Positions 35,202 to 44,090 of a stretch of 64,000 bases of DNA are shown piece after piece. The notes below the pieces were generated by a model. That model did no database searches. It was given only the letters and a program-made list of their open reading frames with translations, and had not been told where the DNA came from. Each line of letters starts with the position of its first letter. Positions within the stretch are counted from its first letter, which is position 1. Source of the DNA: Capsulimonas sp039928515 (GTDB lineage: Bacteria > Armatimonadota > Armatimonadia > Armatimonadales > Capsulimonadaceae); NCBI RefSeq assembly GCF_039928515.1, contig NZ_JBDSSZ010000114.1. One strand, 5' to 3'. The position numbers and the translations under genes are program-made.

Positions 35202-36206
35202 TCACTGAGGATTGGCAAATTTCATAACGCTATCCATCAAACAAACCGCTTCACGCAGCCGGTCCTCATGCGGTCCTGAAAGAATAGCGTACGGCGTCGC
35301 CTGCGCGGCGAGCAGTTCGGCAAAACGTTCGTGCATGGCGTGGCGAATATGCCGGCCGTCGCGTGTGCCGTCCTGGACGAAGGGGATGTCGTCGGCGGTC
35401 AGCAGGATGAGATCGTAGTGACGCTGGGCGGCGATGGCTTCGACTTCCGGGGATAAGGCGCCCATGTAGCGCTCATGCCAGAGGTTCGTGGCGAAGGCGT
35501 TGGTGTCGCAAATCAGAAGTTTGTTGGTTTCGCAGGCGGCGGCGTCTTCTCGTTCGCACTGGGTTTGCGCGATTAAGACGAACTCTTCCGTGGTCCAGTC
35601 ATCTTCGATTTCGGCTGTGTCGTCCGTGATGACGCGGCCGGCGAACTTCTCCTCACAATATTCCCGTCCGTATTCGGCGACCCAATGGACGCCGTAGTGC
35701 TCGGCAAGAGCTTTGGACAACGTGGTTGTCCCAGTAGACTCGGCGCCGAGGACGCAGACGCGCTTGACGAAGTGGGCGCGGATACAGGGCTCCAGGTAAT
35801 CCCAGCATTCTAATGGATCGCGGCGAACGGCTGTCCCAGAGCATGGGACTGTTCCACGGGCATGGTCGACCATCACATGCGCGCATCCCAGAAAGTAGGA
35901 GAACGTTTCGCCGTAGTTTTCGGAACTGAAGACTGCGTCGGGCGCATATCCGAGGGTCTGAATGGTGAACTCCGCCCACCCCTGCGAATCGTCGTCGCCG
36001 TGGACGTCGTCAACCTCGATCACCGTCACATCGGGATGGATCTCTCGGAGCCATTGCGCTCGCAGTGTGGGCGGGATTGTTTCTTCCGGACGGCCGACCA
36101 GCATGACCGTCACATGGCGCGAATTAGCTTGCGCGGTGTCGATCAGATGCTTGTGCCCACGGTGCGGCGGGTAAAACTTGCCGACGACGAAACCGTTGTT
36201 ATACAT
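35202..36206 (-). CDS. nadR: NadR-type NMN adenylyltransferase / ribosylnicotinamide kinase
   Basis: A 334-residue bifunctional NAD salvage protein. The N-terminal adenylyltransferase domain (about 1-145) has GKFYPPHRGH at 9-18. The C-terminal kinase domain starts at about 150 with the P-loop GAESTG-T-TTL, and has AEYGREY and later LLTADDIPFVQDG. The regulatory helix-turn-helix of E. coli NadR is absent. Residue 160, where the Walker A lysine is expected, is threonine (codon ACA at 35727-35729). Some NadR-like proteins may carry this form naturally, but it should weaken ATP use. It overlaps pnuC by 8 bp, which links nicotinamide riboside uptake to its conversion to NAD. Confidence 0.9.
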   Translation of the reverse strand: MYNNGFVVGKFYPPHRGHKHLIDTAQANSRHVTVMLVGRPEETIPPTLRAQWLREIHPDVTVIEVDDVHGDDDSQGWAEFTIQTLGYAPDAVFSSENYGETFSYFLGCAHVMVDHARGTVPCSGTAVRRDPLECWDYLEPCIRAHFVKRVCVLGAESTGTTTLSKALAEHYGVHWVAEYGREYCEEKFAGRVITDDTAEIEDDWTTEEFVLIAQTQCEREDAAACETNKLLICDTNAFATNLWHERYMGALSPEVEAIAAQRHYDLILLTADDIPFVQDGTRDGRHIRHAMHERFAELLAAQATPYAILSGPHEDRLREAVCLMDSVMKFANPQ

Positions 36207-36876
36207 ACGTGGCCGCCGGTTCCGAAGAAGCGTAGTCTTCCCCTTGCTCTCTCAGCGATTTTCTCCAAACACGCAGACCCACAAGGCACATCATGAGGAA
36301 CAATAAGTTCAAGGCGGCCGTGAGGGATTGATGTTTGTACGTGAAGAGCCCAATATAGAGAACATCGGCGGCGATCCACAGATACCAGTTCTCAATCATC
36401 TTCTTCGTCATCAGAAACTGCGCGCAAAGGCTCAGCGTCGTCGTGAGAGCGTCCAGAAACGGCGCAGAATCATGGATGTGTCTCAAATATAATGTCATAC
36501 CGACGGTAGACGCAACCCCGATGGTGGCGACCATAACGGCGGTCGTGCGCGGAGTATGCGAGACAAGCAAAATAGATCGATTGCGGCCGCCGTGCAGCCA
36601 CCAATACCACCCGATTGCTCCGAGCACGATGTAAATGATTTGCAGGCTCATATCGGCGTACAGCCGGGCATGCCAGAATTGATTGATAAAGAACAGATTG
36701 TTCGCAATTCCAATTGGCCAATTCCAAATGTTCTGCTTGACCGTCAGCCAAACGCACCACGCGCCCGTCACAAATGCTCCTGCCTCAATGGGATCCAGTG
36801 GAAGGAAGTGCTTGATCGATCCGAGCATCAGAACAAGGGAGAGAACGACCGCCAGACCATAAGAGAAACGCTGCAT
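36199..36876 (-). CDS. pnuC: Nicotinamide riboside transporter PnuC
   Basis: A 225-residue inner-membrane protein with about seven helices. PnuC moves nicotinamide riboside into the cell by facilitated diffusion, trapped by phosphorylation through NadR. Family blocks: NIWNWPIGIANN, FWHARLYADMSLQ, and GWYWW. Its start codon is only 5 nt after a TATAAT preceded by TG, so the message may be leaderless. The stop overlaps the nadR start by 8 bp, giving a tight two-gene operon. Confidence 0.92.
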   Translation of the reverse strand: MQRFSYGLAVVLSLVLMLGSIKHFLPLDPIEAGAFVTGAWCVWLTVKQNIWNWPIGIANNLFFINQFWHARLYADMSLQIIYIVLGAIGWYWWLHGGRNRSILLVSHTPRTTAVMVATIGVASTVGMTLYLRHIHDSAPFLDALTTTLSLCAQFLMTKKMIENWYLWIAADVLYIGLFTYKHQSLTAALNLLFLMMCLVGLRVWRKSLREQGEDYASSEPAATYV

Positions 36877-36881
36877 GGAGG

Positions 36882-36890
36882 ATTATAGCA
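36882..36890 (-). promoter_or_regulatory. Extended -10 promoter of pnuC-nadR
   Basis: On the minus strand TGC-TATAAT (TATAAT at 36882-36887) ends 5 nt before the pnuC ATG. Transcription would begin about at the A of the ATG. No proper -35 exists at 17 bp. An ACCG-x5-CGGT palindrome lies a few bases upstream and may be a regulator site. Confidence 0.5.
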
Positions 36891-36976
36891 TACCGACGTA
36901 CGGTCAATCGGTTTCTCGCTCCATTGTCCTAACAATCATGGTATTATCTTTATCATTGCTTGGTGTTGTTTAAAAT

Positions 36977-37324
36977 ATGCGTGAGCCGCTTTCTAAAAAT
37001 GCATATCGGGTGCGGGAACGGTTTGAAGCGAAACACAAACCCCACCCCGCCTATCGTCGTCAACGAATGATGCACCCGGCCTATCATAAGACGGAGTGCC
37101 GCCATAACGGACGCGTCTACAAAATCAAAGAGGCTGGTGAGAGTTATGGACAGCGCGATGTGTTCAGCCAGGGCATACTTCCCGCACCGCGCCGCCGCCA
37201 AGGCTATATTGATTTGTTTGTATGGAAAAAGAGCCACCCGGAGAAAATGTTCATCAGCTTTATAAGTCACTGTGTCCCCATTGACCGAGAACAACCAGAA
37301 ATTTTACAGGATGACATACCCTAA
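36977..37324 (+). CDS. Unknown basic protein
   Basis: A 115-residue basic, soluble protein rich in Arg, His and Tyr in its first half (for example YRVRERFEAKHK and HPAYRRQRMMHPAYHKTE). No family is recognised. An overlapping frame on the other strand (36953-37294) has a worse codon pattern. It overlaps the next gene's ATG by 14 nt, which suggests coupled expression. Base composition here is somewhat more AT-rich than in the neighbours. Confidence 0.4.
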   Translation: MREPLSKNAYRVRERFEAKHKPHPAYRRQRMMHPAYHKTECRHNGRVYKIKEAGESYGQRDVFSQGILPAPRRRQGYIDLFVWKKSHPEKMFISFISHCVPIDREQPEILQDDIP

Positions 37325-37889
37325 TATAAAAATTGCAAGCGATAGGAAACCAGCGTCTCGCACTCAATCGCTTTCACCCATTATTGTTTTCGTGGCGTCG
37401 TTCTGCGTGTGCGGCGGTGTTTTGTTTGGTTACTCCGTAACGAGGCCGATTACCGCCGCCAGTGTTCATCAGGAGCTTCCTGTAGTCTACGCACGCATGG
37501 ACCGGGGGATGGAGATCAAGGATTACCGGCAGGCGGTCGGTAATACGGCTCCGGATTTCGTGGCGATTAGCCAAACTGGGGACTATCGTTCCGCTGATGA
37601 AGTGCGCGCCAGCTTGCTCAGCGTATTCTACTATGGACGAAAGTTTTCATCGAAGACAAAGATCACCAACGTCAAAATCTCAGGTAAGAAAGCAATCGTT
37701 ACGGAAGTATCATACTTAGAGTATGACATTCGCAAGGGGGATGTCAGCCCGGCGAAGATCGCGCCAGGACATCATTCGGACCGCGCCACCTCGGTCGATA
37801 CCTGGACAAAGGATTGGGGGCAATGGCGGCTCCACCAAACGAAAACGCTGCGCTCGTCTTCGAAAGTCGAACGTCAACGGCGGAGATAA
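37311..37889 (+). CDS. Membrane-anchored NTF2/SnoaL-like protein
   Basis: A 192-residue protein with an N-terminal membrane anchor (about residues 25-45) and an exterior domain reminiscent of NTF2/SnoaL-like folds (ARMDRGMEIKDYRQAVGNTAPDF, then KITNVKISGKKAIV and WGQWRLHQTK). Such domains bind small molecules or serve as assembly units. The start overlaps the upstream gene; an in-frame GTG at 37272 is an alternative. A perfect terminator follows. Function unknown. Confidence 0.55.
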   Translation: MTYPNIKIASDRKPASRTQSLSPIIVFVASFCVCGGVLFGYSVTRPITAASVHQELPVVYARMDRGMEIKDYRQAVGNTAPDFVAISQTGDYRSADEVRASLLSVFYYGRKFSSKTKITNVKISGKKAIVTEVSYLEYDIRKGDVSPAKIAPGHHSDRATSVDTWTKDWGQWRLHQTKTLRSSSKVERQRRR

Positions 37890-37909
37890 GCGCTGGCCGT
37901 AATAGATGC

Positions 37910-37947
37910 AAAACAGGCTCGGACGATCACTCGTCCGAGCCTGTTTT
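37910..37947. terminator. Bidirectional terminator
   Basis: AAAACAGGCTCGGACGA and its exact complement flank a TCAC loop, with A-run and T-run tails on the two sides. It serves the plus-strand gene ending at 37889 and the convergent NHL gene ending at 37972. Confidence 0.9.
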
Positions 37948-37971
37948 GCTGCCGAGAAGCAGTTCCGTCGC

Positions 37972-40857
37972 TTACAGCGTTCCTGAGTTTACAATCCGCT
38001 GAAGCAAGCGCACCCCGTTGTTGTTGGTCTCGCCAATATAGATCGTCCCAGACGGGGCAACCGCAAGAGATTGCACGGAATTAAACTGAGCGATATTCCC
38101 AGTTCCGTCTTTAGCGCCAGTTAAACCAGTGCCCGCAACAGTCGTTGTGTACCCAGTTGGACTGATTCGACGGATCCGCTGATTACCCACATCACCGACG
38201 TAAACGTAACCAGCCGTGTCGATACATATGGCGTATGGCTGCGCAAACCGCGCCCCCGCCCCCGCTCCATCCGCGTAGCCGTTCACTGGAACATCTCCGT
38301 TCACTCCGCCGGCCAGAGTCGATACGATCCCGTCCGGCGTGATCTTTCGGATGCGGGAGTTTCCGGTATCCGCAACATACAGAATGCCAGCGCGATCACA
38401 GGTAATCCCGCTTGGATTTTTGAAGTGAGCGCTGAAGCTGCTCCCGTCGGTAGTCCCAACTGCTCCCACAGCATTCGAAGTATCTCCACCCAGAAGCGAA
38501 ACTTGCCAGTTCGCCGCGTTTGTCGGATCACCGCCGGCCAGTTGGAGACGACGCACACGGTTGCCGCTATATTCCGTCACGTAAAGGTTGCCGCCGGGAT
38601 CCGTTGTCAGGCCAAGAGGAGTATTGAATGTCGCTGTAGATCCCAGCAATGATGAATACTGGCCGCCTATAGCGCCGGTTCCCGCAATTGTACTCACCGT
38701 CCAATTCGTGGACAGCGCTGGATTTGCGCCAGGCGAATTGAGGGTGATCATTCGGATCTTCTGATTGCCTGAGTCCGCCACATAGATGGTCGATCCGTTT
38801 GGCGTTACGGCAATTCCGGAGGGGCTGCTGAAGGAGGCGACGTTTCCGGCGCCGTTGGCCGATCCGCTTCCACCACCCACATGGCCGGCAATCGTACTCA
38901 CGACACCGGAGACGCTGATACGCCGAATGGCGGAATTGAACTGGTCGGACAAGTAGAGGTTGCCCGACTGATCGACCGCGATGTACTCAGGTCCGTTGAA
39001 TCGTGCATTCGCGACCGATCCGTCTAAATAGCCGAGGGATGATCCCCCGCCCGAGAGCGTTCGGATTTCCACATCGGGCGAGCCGACATTGTTGGGCGAC
39101 ACCGGGGACGGCCCGTTATCGACTGCGCCGGGAGGCGCCAGAATGCTGGAGTCTGCTTCCACGGTTGTTGTAAACTCGAACGCCGTCACACCGGCGGGGA
39201 TGACGAAGGTCCAATTCTTAGCGTCCGAAGTGGCGCCGGCCGCAATCGCTCCGGCGTACTGGATGTAAGGAAAGCTCGTTCCGTCGCCTGGATTGGGAAT
39301 GACGCCATCGGAATTGGAAAGCTGGACCGGCTCACTGGGAGCCGTCCCGCTGGCGACGCCAATAGGGAACGCGCCGCTGTTCGGCGTAATCTTACGCACG
39401 GTATGGCTGGCGTCCGCTTCGATAATATTACCGCTCGGATCGCTGGTGATCATTTGCGCATTGGTGAATGTCGCGACGTCGCCGGTTCCGTTGGCCGATC
39501 CCGACACGCCAGACCCCGCGAGTGTCGCCACTTGCCAACTGGAAGAGGAGTTGGGGCTGGCCGAACCACCCGCCTTGAGGGTCACCTGACGGATTCGAGC
39601 TCCGTCGGCGACAATGATCGCGCCGTTGACATAAGCGACGCCTCGGGGAGCGGCAAAAGAGGCGGCGTTGCCGCTTCCGTCGGCCGAGCCTCCTGCTCCC
39701 GTGCCGGCGATCGTGGTCACATTTCCATTGGTGTCGATCCGGCGAATGCGCACATTCATGCGATCGGCGACGTAAAGAACGCCGTCCGGAGCAACGGCAA
39801 TCCCGTTGGGGCTGCTGAAGCTGGCCCCGGCGCCGTTTCCGTCGGTTGATCCCGCGCTGCCCGTGCCCGCGAGTTTGCTGACCGTGTAGCTGGCGGGCGC
39901 CTTGGGATCGCTGCCGGTCAATACAATTTTACGCACGTCCTGTCCGGCCTGTTCGGTCACATAGATGACGCCGCTGGCGCTGACGGTCACTCCGATTGGC
40001 TGGTTAAACGTCGCGGCGGTTCCGGCGCCGTTCGCCAATCCGGCAACGCCTGTTCCCGCCACCGTGGTCACTTGCCCGTCTGGAGTAATGCGCCGTATAC
40101 GATGACCGCCGAACTCGGCGACGATAATTGCGCCGTCGACAGGATTGAGCGCGATCGCGTAAGGAATATTGAACGAAGCCGTCAATCCCGCCCCGTTTGC
40201 CCCGCCGACAGCGCCGCTGCCGGCAAGCGTGCTGACCAAGCCATTCGCAATCTTGCGGATTCGGTGAGCGTTATATTCGGAGACATAGTAAACGCCGTTT
40301 CCGGCGGCAGCCACGCCGACCGGCAGATTAAACGACGCCGATCCGACGGGTCCATCTTGAGTTCCCCCGCTCCCCGTGCCGGCGATCGTGGTGACGGATG
40401 TTTTTGGACGCAGATCGGTAAAAGCGCTGACGTTTGTAAAATTGCTGAAGCGGACTTTGAGGCCGCTCGGCGAGCCATCGGGCGTCTGCCCGATTGGAAC
40501 TCCCCAATGGTTCGTCAGCGAAACGCTCAGGACTTTAAGACCCGCGTCACCGGGCTGATCGAGCAAAGCGCTGGAAGTAAACCCGACGGCGCTGCCCGTA
40601 AAGACCGCATGGGACTGCGCGCCCTTCGAAACTTTAGGCGTGGTTCCGGTCAGGGACTGGATCGTAACCTTGCGGCTCGCCACATCGACGTGAAACGTTG
40701 CCGTAGCGTTTGTCGCGGTCTGAGGATTAGTCGTGGGCGGTGTGGTCGTACCGTCGCCGCCGGCTGCGGGCGAACCCGCGCCCCCGCCGCCTCCGCATCC
40801 CGTTGAGACCAGCAGTCCCGCGAGCGCAATCACAGAGAAGAGACTTTTATTGAGCAT
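37972..40857 (-). CDS. NHL-repeat beta-propeller lipoprotein
   Basis: A 961-residue predicted lipoprotein. The signal peptide ends in LVSTGC with Cys21, followed by a glycine run and a Thr/Pro linker. Most of the chain is NHL repeats in two blocks (about residues 150-500 and 600-950). Each repeat has the form GxxASFxxPxGIAVxxxGxxYVADxxNxRIRKI with VTTIAGTGxxG between blades. A ~90-residue beta-sandwich sits between the two propellers (about 500-600). Such proteins bind partners or polysaccharide; no catalytic residues are expected. It is convergent with the terminator at 37910 and has a 270-bp upstream region shared with the divergent beta-helix gene. Confidence 0.85.
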   Translation of the reverse strand: MLNKSLFSVIALAGLLVSTGCGGGGGAGSPAAGGDGTTTPPTTNPQTATNATATFHVDVASRKVTIQSLTGTTPKVSKGAQSHAVFTGSAVGFTSSALLDQPGDAGLKVLSVSLTNHWGVPIGQTPDGSPSGLKVRFSNFTNVSAFTDLRPKTSVTTIAGTGSGGTQDGPVGSASFNLPVGVAAAGNGVYYVSEYNAHRIRKIANGLVSTLAGSGAVGGANGAGLTASFNIPYAIALNPVDGAIIVAEFGGHRIRRITPDGQVTTVAGTGVAGLANGAGTAATFNQPIGVTVSASGVIYVTEQAGQDVRKIVLTGSDPKAPASYTVSKLAGTGSAGSTDGNGAGASFSSPNGIAVAPDGVLYVADRMNVRIRRIDTNGNVTTIAGTGAGGSADGSGNAASFAAPRGVAYVNGAIIVADGARIRQVTLKAGGSASPNSSSSWQVATLAGSGVSGSANGTGDVATFTNAQMITSDPSGNIIEADASHTVRKITPNSGAFPIGVASGTAPSEPVQLSNSDGVIPNPGDGTSFPYIQYAGAIAAGATSDAKNWTFVIPAGVTAFEFTTTVEADSSILAPPGAVDNGPSPVSPNNVGSPDVEIRTLSGGGSSLGYLDGSVANARFNGPEYIAVDQSGNLYLSDQFNSAIRRISVSGVVSTIAGHVGGGSGSANGAGNVASFSSPSGIAVTPNGSTIYVADSGNQKIRMITLNSPGANPALSTNWTVSTIAGTGAIGGQYSSLLGSTATFNTPLGLTTDPGGNLYVTEYSGNRVRRLQLAGGDPTNAANWQVSLLGGDTSNAVGAVGTTDGSSFSAHFKNPSGITCDRAGILYVADTGNSRIRKITPDGIVSTLAGGVNGDVPVNGYADGAGAGARFAQPYAICIDTAGYVYVGDVGNQRIRRISPTGYTTTVAGTGLTGAKDGTGNIAQFNSVQSLAVAPSGTIYIGETNNNGVRLLQRIVNSGTL

Positions 40858-41130
40858 TTAGGGTTGTCCTTGCTTTCTACATTGCGTCAATGCACGGCCT
40901 TGCCGGATCAAACACAGATCCACCCGTATTATGTATAGTACTCATAGTATACCATTGATATTTTGAACAGTGCGAGCCCTCGCTTTTGCGATTTGCTCTC
41001 AGAAACAGGTAGACTGAACGCATCAGTATGTCTTTCTGGCCTCGTACTTCTTTCAGGCGCATACCGATGATGATTCACGCCAATCAAGTACTGTAAACAA
41101 CGCAAGAGCAGCAGGAGCAAAGGACAAACC

Positions 41131-42024
41131 ATGAATCTCCAATCAATGATGAAAACTTTCGTTATCGCGGGCGCAGCCCTCGCGTTCGCCACATCCGCGC
41201 ACGCGCAGGCGACCCGCACCTGGGTCTCAGGCGTCGGCGATGACGTCAACCCGTGCAGCCGGACCGCCCCCTGCAAGACATTCGCGGGAGCCATCTCCAA
41301 GACCGCTGCGGGCGGAGAGATCGACACGCTCGACCCGGGCGGTTATGGAGCGGTCACCATCACCAAGTCGATCACCATCGACGGCGGCGGATCGCACTCA
41401 AGCATTTTGTTCTCAGGCACGAACGGCGTGATCGTCAATGCGGCCGCGACGGATATTGTGACGCTGCGCAATCTGTCGCTAAACGGCGCCGGGAGCACTT
41501 TAGGTCTCAATGGCATCCGCTATATTGCCGGCGGCGCGCTAAACGTGCAGAAATGTAACATTTTTTCGTTCAGTAACTATGGAATTGACGTGTCGCTGAC
41601 CGCCGCCGGCAAACTGACACTCAAGGATACGACCATCACGGGCGGCACGCGTGGCGTGAGCGCGATTACGACGGCGGGAAACCTGTTCGTTTCCGGCGAC
41701 AATGTCACCGTCAATAACTCCTTCGTCGGCATCGACCTGGGATATGGATACGGCCAGTTCACAAACTCGGTCGTGACCAAGTGCGGAACCGTGGGCCTTC
41801 TGGGCGAAGGCGGTTTCTTAACCTTCAGCAATGGAACGATCAGCAGTTGCGGAACTGCCGTGCGCGTGTACAACCCCGCCACGGTACGTCTGTCCAACGA
41901 CGATCTTTTGGACAACGGCCTGAACTATGGGTATACGGGCGCAGGCAAAATCGCCTCGGCCGGAAATAACCGCGTTGCCGGAGGCGTGATTGTCGCGCCG
42001 AACGCCACAATCACCGTGCAGTAA
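41131..42024 (+). CDS. Secreted right-handed beta-helix protein, copy 1
   Basis: A 297-residue secreted protein of a widespread beta-helix family, best known to me from proteobacteria. Signal peptide at about 1-27 (ends ...SAHAQA). The mature part begins TRTWVSGVGDD and has a two-cysteine NPCSRTAPCKTF segment, then the AISKTAAGGEIDTLDPGGYG block. Repeated short beta strands (ITIDGGG, NGVIVNA, GDNVTVNN) follow to the end. It looks like a pectate-lyase-like helix with no obvious catalytic site; binding or surface adhesion is possible. A second, nearly identical copy follows at 42212 after a terminator hairpin. Confidence 0.75.
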   Translation: MNLQSMMKTFVIAGAALAFATSAHAQATRTWVSGVGDDVNPCSRTAPCKTFAGAISKTAAGGEIDTLDPGGYGAVTITKSITIDGGGSHSSILFSGTNGVIVNAAATDIVTLRNLSLNGAGSTLGLNGIRYIAGGALNVQKCNIFSFSNYGIDVSLTAAGKLTLKDTTITGGTRGVSAITTAGNLFVSGDNVTVNNSFVGIDLGYGYGQFTNSVVTKCGTVGLLGEGGFLTFSNGTISSCGTAVRVYNPATVRLSNDDLLDNGLNYGYTGAGKIASAGNNRVAGGVIVAPNATITVQ

Positions 42025-42055
42025 AACCACGTTCCGTAATCGGATTTTTCATCCA

Positions 42056-42087
42056 GGCGGCGTGAAGACTTCGCACTCCACGCCGCC
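42056..42087 (+). terminator. Hairpin between the two beta-helix genes
   Basis: GGCGGCGTG pairs with CACGCCGCC around a 14-nt loop, followed by CTGATTT. Confidence 0.65.
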
Positions 42088-42211
42088 CTGATTTCAGCTC
42101 TCCCCTTCCCTCGTTTCTTACATCCCAATTTGCCTCGACCAAGGTGAACCTCTCGATTTGCCGGTGAGATACCGAAAATAGATTAACCTTACCAGGAGAT
42201 CTAAATTTTCT

Positions 42212-43096
42212 ATGACGATCCAATCGATGAAAACTTTCGTTATCGCGGGCGCGGCGCTTGCGTTCGCCACTTCCGCGCACGCACAGGCGACGCGCACCTG
42301 GGTCTCGGGCGTCGGCGATGACGTCAACCCGTGCAGTCGGACCGCCCCCTGCAAGACATTCGCGGGAGCCATCTCCAAGACCGCCGCGGGCGGTGAGATC
42401 GACACACTCGATCCCGGCGGCTATGGAACCGTCACTATCACCAAGTCGATCACCATTGACGGCGGCGGATCGCTGTCCAGCATTCTGTTCTCAGGCACGA
42501 ACGGCGTGATCGTCAATGCGGCCTCGACGGATACCGTGACGCTGCGTAATCTGTCGTTCGACGGCGGCGGCACGGGCCTGAACGGCATTCGCTACATTGC
42601 CGGCGGCGCGCTAAACGTGCAGAAATGTGATATTTTTTCGTTCAGTAACTATGGAATTGACGTGTCGCTGACCGCCGCCGGCAAGGTGACGATCAAGGAT
42701 ACGACGATTACGGGCGGCGCCCGTGGCGTGAGCGCCATCACGACTGCCGGAAACCTCTTCGTGTCCGGCGACAATGTCACCGTTAATAACGCCTATGTTG
42801 GCATCGACCTGGGATACGGATACGGACAGTTCACGAACTCGATGGTCACAAAGTGCGGAACTGTCGGTCTTCTGGGTGAGGGCGGCTTCCTGACGTTCAG
42901 CAATGGTGTCATCAGCAGCTGCGGAACCGCCGCGCGCGTCTACAACCCCGCCACGATTCGTCTGTCCAACGACGATCTTTTGGACAACGGCCTGAACTAT
43001 GGGTATACGGGCGCAGGCAAAATCGCCTCCGCCGGAAATAACCATGTGGCTGGAGGAGGCGTTGCAACGCCGAACGCGACAATGACCACGCAGTAA
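42212..43096 (+). CDS. Secreted right-handed beta-helix protein, copy 2
   Basis: A 294-residue near-duplicate of the gene at 41131. It has the same signal peptide, the same TRTWVSGVGDD and NPCSRTAPCKTF blocks, and the same strand order; the main difference is a three-residue shorter loop near residue 120. Even silent positions agree over long stretches, so duplication is recent or kept alike by conversion. It has its own CCAGGAGATC ribosome site. A strong terminator follows. Confidence 0.75.
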   Translation: MTIQSMKTFVIAGAALAFATSAHAQATRTWVSGVGDDVNPCSRTAPCKTFAGAISKTAAGGEIDTLDPGGYGTVTITKSITIDGGGSLSSILFSGTNGVIVNAASTDTVTLRNLSFDGGGTGLNGIRYIAGGALNVQKCDIFSFSNYGIDVSLTAAGKVTIKDTTITGGARGVSAITTAGNLFVSGDNVTVNNAYVGIDLGYGYGQFTNSMVTKCGTVGLLGEGGFLTFSNGVISSCGTAARVYNPATIRLSNDDLLDNGLNYGYTGAGKIASAGNNHVAGGGVATPNATMTTQ

Positions 43097-43127
43097 AATT
43101 TCGGCGACCTTTCGAAACAAATCCTGA

Positions 43128-43178
43128 GCGCCCCCGATCCTCTTCACATGCATGAAGATGATCGGGGGCGCTTTTTTT
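43128..43178 (+). terminator. Rho-independent terminator after beta-helix copy 2
   Basis: GCGCCCCCGATC (43128-43139) pairs with GATCGGGGGCGC (43160-43171), followed by seven T. Confidence 0.88.
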
Positions 43179-43226
43179 ACGACTTTGCATTGCGCCGACA
43201 TACGGCATTCAGGGTCATAATAAGTT

Positions 43227-44090
43227 ATGACATCATTGTTAGCGACAAAGCAGATACGGATCACCGCAGTCAGCCTCGCGTCCAATGCTGGCGCGCGTAA
43301 CATCGACCCCGTGGAGGATCTGGTCGCCGTCGAGGAGCCGCTGGAAATCCAGGTTTCGTCTATTCACGGCCCGGCGCGTACGGTTTCCATCACGATGCGT
43401 ACGCCCGGAAACGACGCCGAGCTTGCCGCCGGGTTTCTCTGGGGTGAAGGGGCGTTTCAAAGAACCGATCAAATTCTTGGAAGCCAGGCCGAGCAAAATG
43501 TCATCCGAACGATTGTCGCTCCGGAAGTCCTGGATGGCCTAGAACGGCTGAGCAGAAATTTCTATACGACTTCCAGCTGCGGTGTCTGCGGCAAAACCTC
43601 GCTGACGGCCCTGCGGCAGCGCACAAAGTTTACAATTAATCCTGGTTCGCCAATAGTCGAGGCTGATATCCTGACCGGCATTCCGGACACAGTAAGAAAA
43701 GTCCAGAAGACGTTCAATCAAACCGGCGGGCTTCATGGCGCGGCGCTGCTCGAAGCCGATGGAACCCTGATCGCGCTGCGCGAGGATGTCGGGCGGCATA
43801 ACGCTGTGGATAAGCTCATTGGCGCGTGTGTCCTCAACCATCAGCTGCCTCTCTCGGGTGCTATTCTTTTTCTGAGCGGTCGCGCGAGCTTTGAGCTTCT
43901 GCAAAAGGCGTACATGGCGGGCATCCCGATTGTCGCGGCGGTCGGCGCCCCCTCCAGTCTCGCCGTTGAGATGGCGGAAGAAGCAGGAATCACGCTGATC
44001 GGATTTCTTCGCGGCCAGCGTTTCAATATTTACACTAGCGCGGAGCGAGTGCGCCTCACATCGTCAATGGAGACAAAAATTGAGCGATAA
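43227..44090 (+). CDS. fdhD: Formate dehydrogenase accessory sulfurtransferase FdhD
   Basis: A 287-residue FdhD protein, which passes sulfur from IscS to the molybdenum cofactor of formate dehydrogenase-like enzymes. The sulfur-carrying CxxC lies in SSCGVCGK (Cys118, Cys121). Other blocks: LAAGFLWGEG, GGLHGAAL, REDVGRHNAVDK and GRASFELLQKA. It overlaps the following molybdoenzyme gene by 11 nt, which fits a dedicated maturation factor. Confidence 0.93.
   Translation: MTSLLATKQIRITAVSLASNAGARNIDPVEDLVAVEEPLEIQVSSIHGPARTVSITMRTPGNDAELAAGFLWGEGAFQRTDQILGSQAEQNVIRTIVAPEVLDGLERLSRNFYTTSSCGVCGKTSLTALRQRTKFTINPGSPIVEADILTGIPDTVRKVQKTFNQTGGLHGAALLEADGTLIALREDVGRHNAVDKLIGACVLNHQLPLSGAILFLSGRASFELLQKAYMAGIPIVAAVGAPSSLAVEMAEEAGITLIGFLRGQRFNIYTSAERVRLTSSMETKIER

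Noticed and set aside
33501..35205. Toxin-immunity or defence island around the HEAT-like gene
   Set aside because: A HEAT-like protein and a transposase remnant alone are not enough; no toxin, nuclease or ATPase partner lies nearby.
36953..37294. Minus-strand frame of 113 codons
   Set aside because: Overlaps a plus-strand frame with better codon pattern and downstream coupling; I cannot fully exclude it, but nothing supports it.
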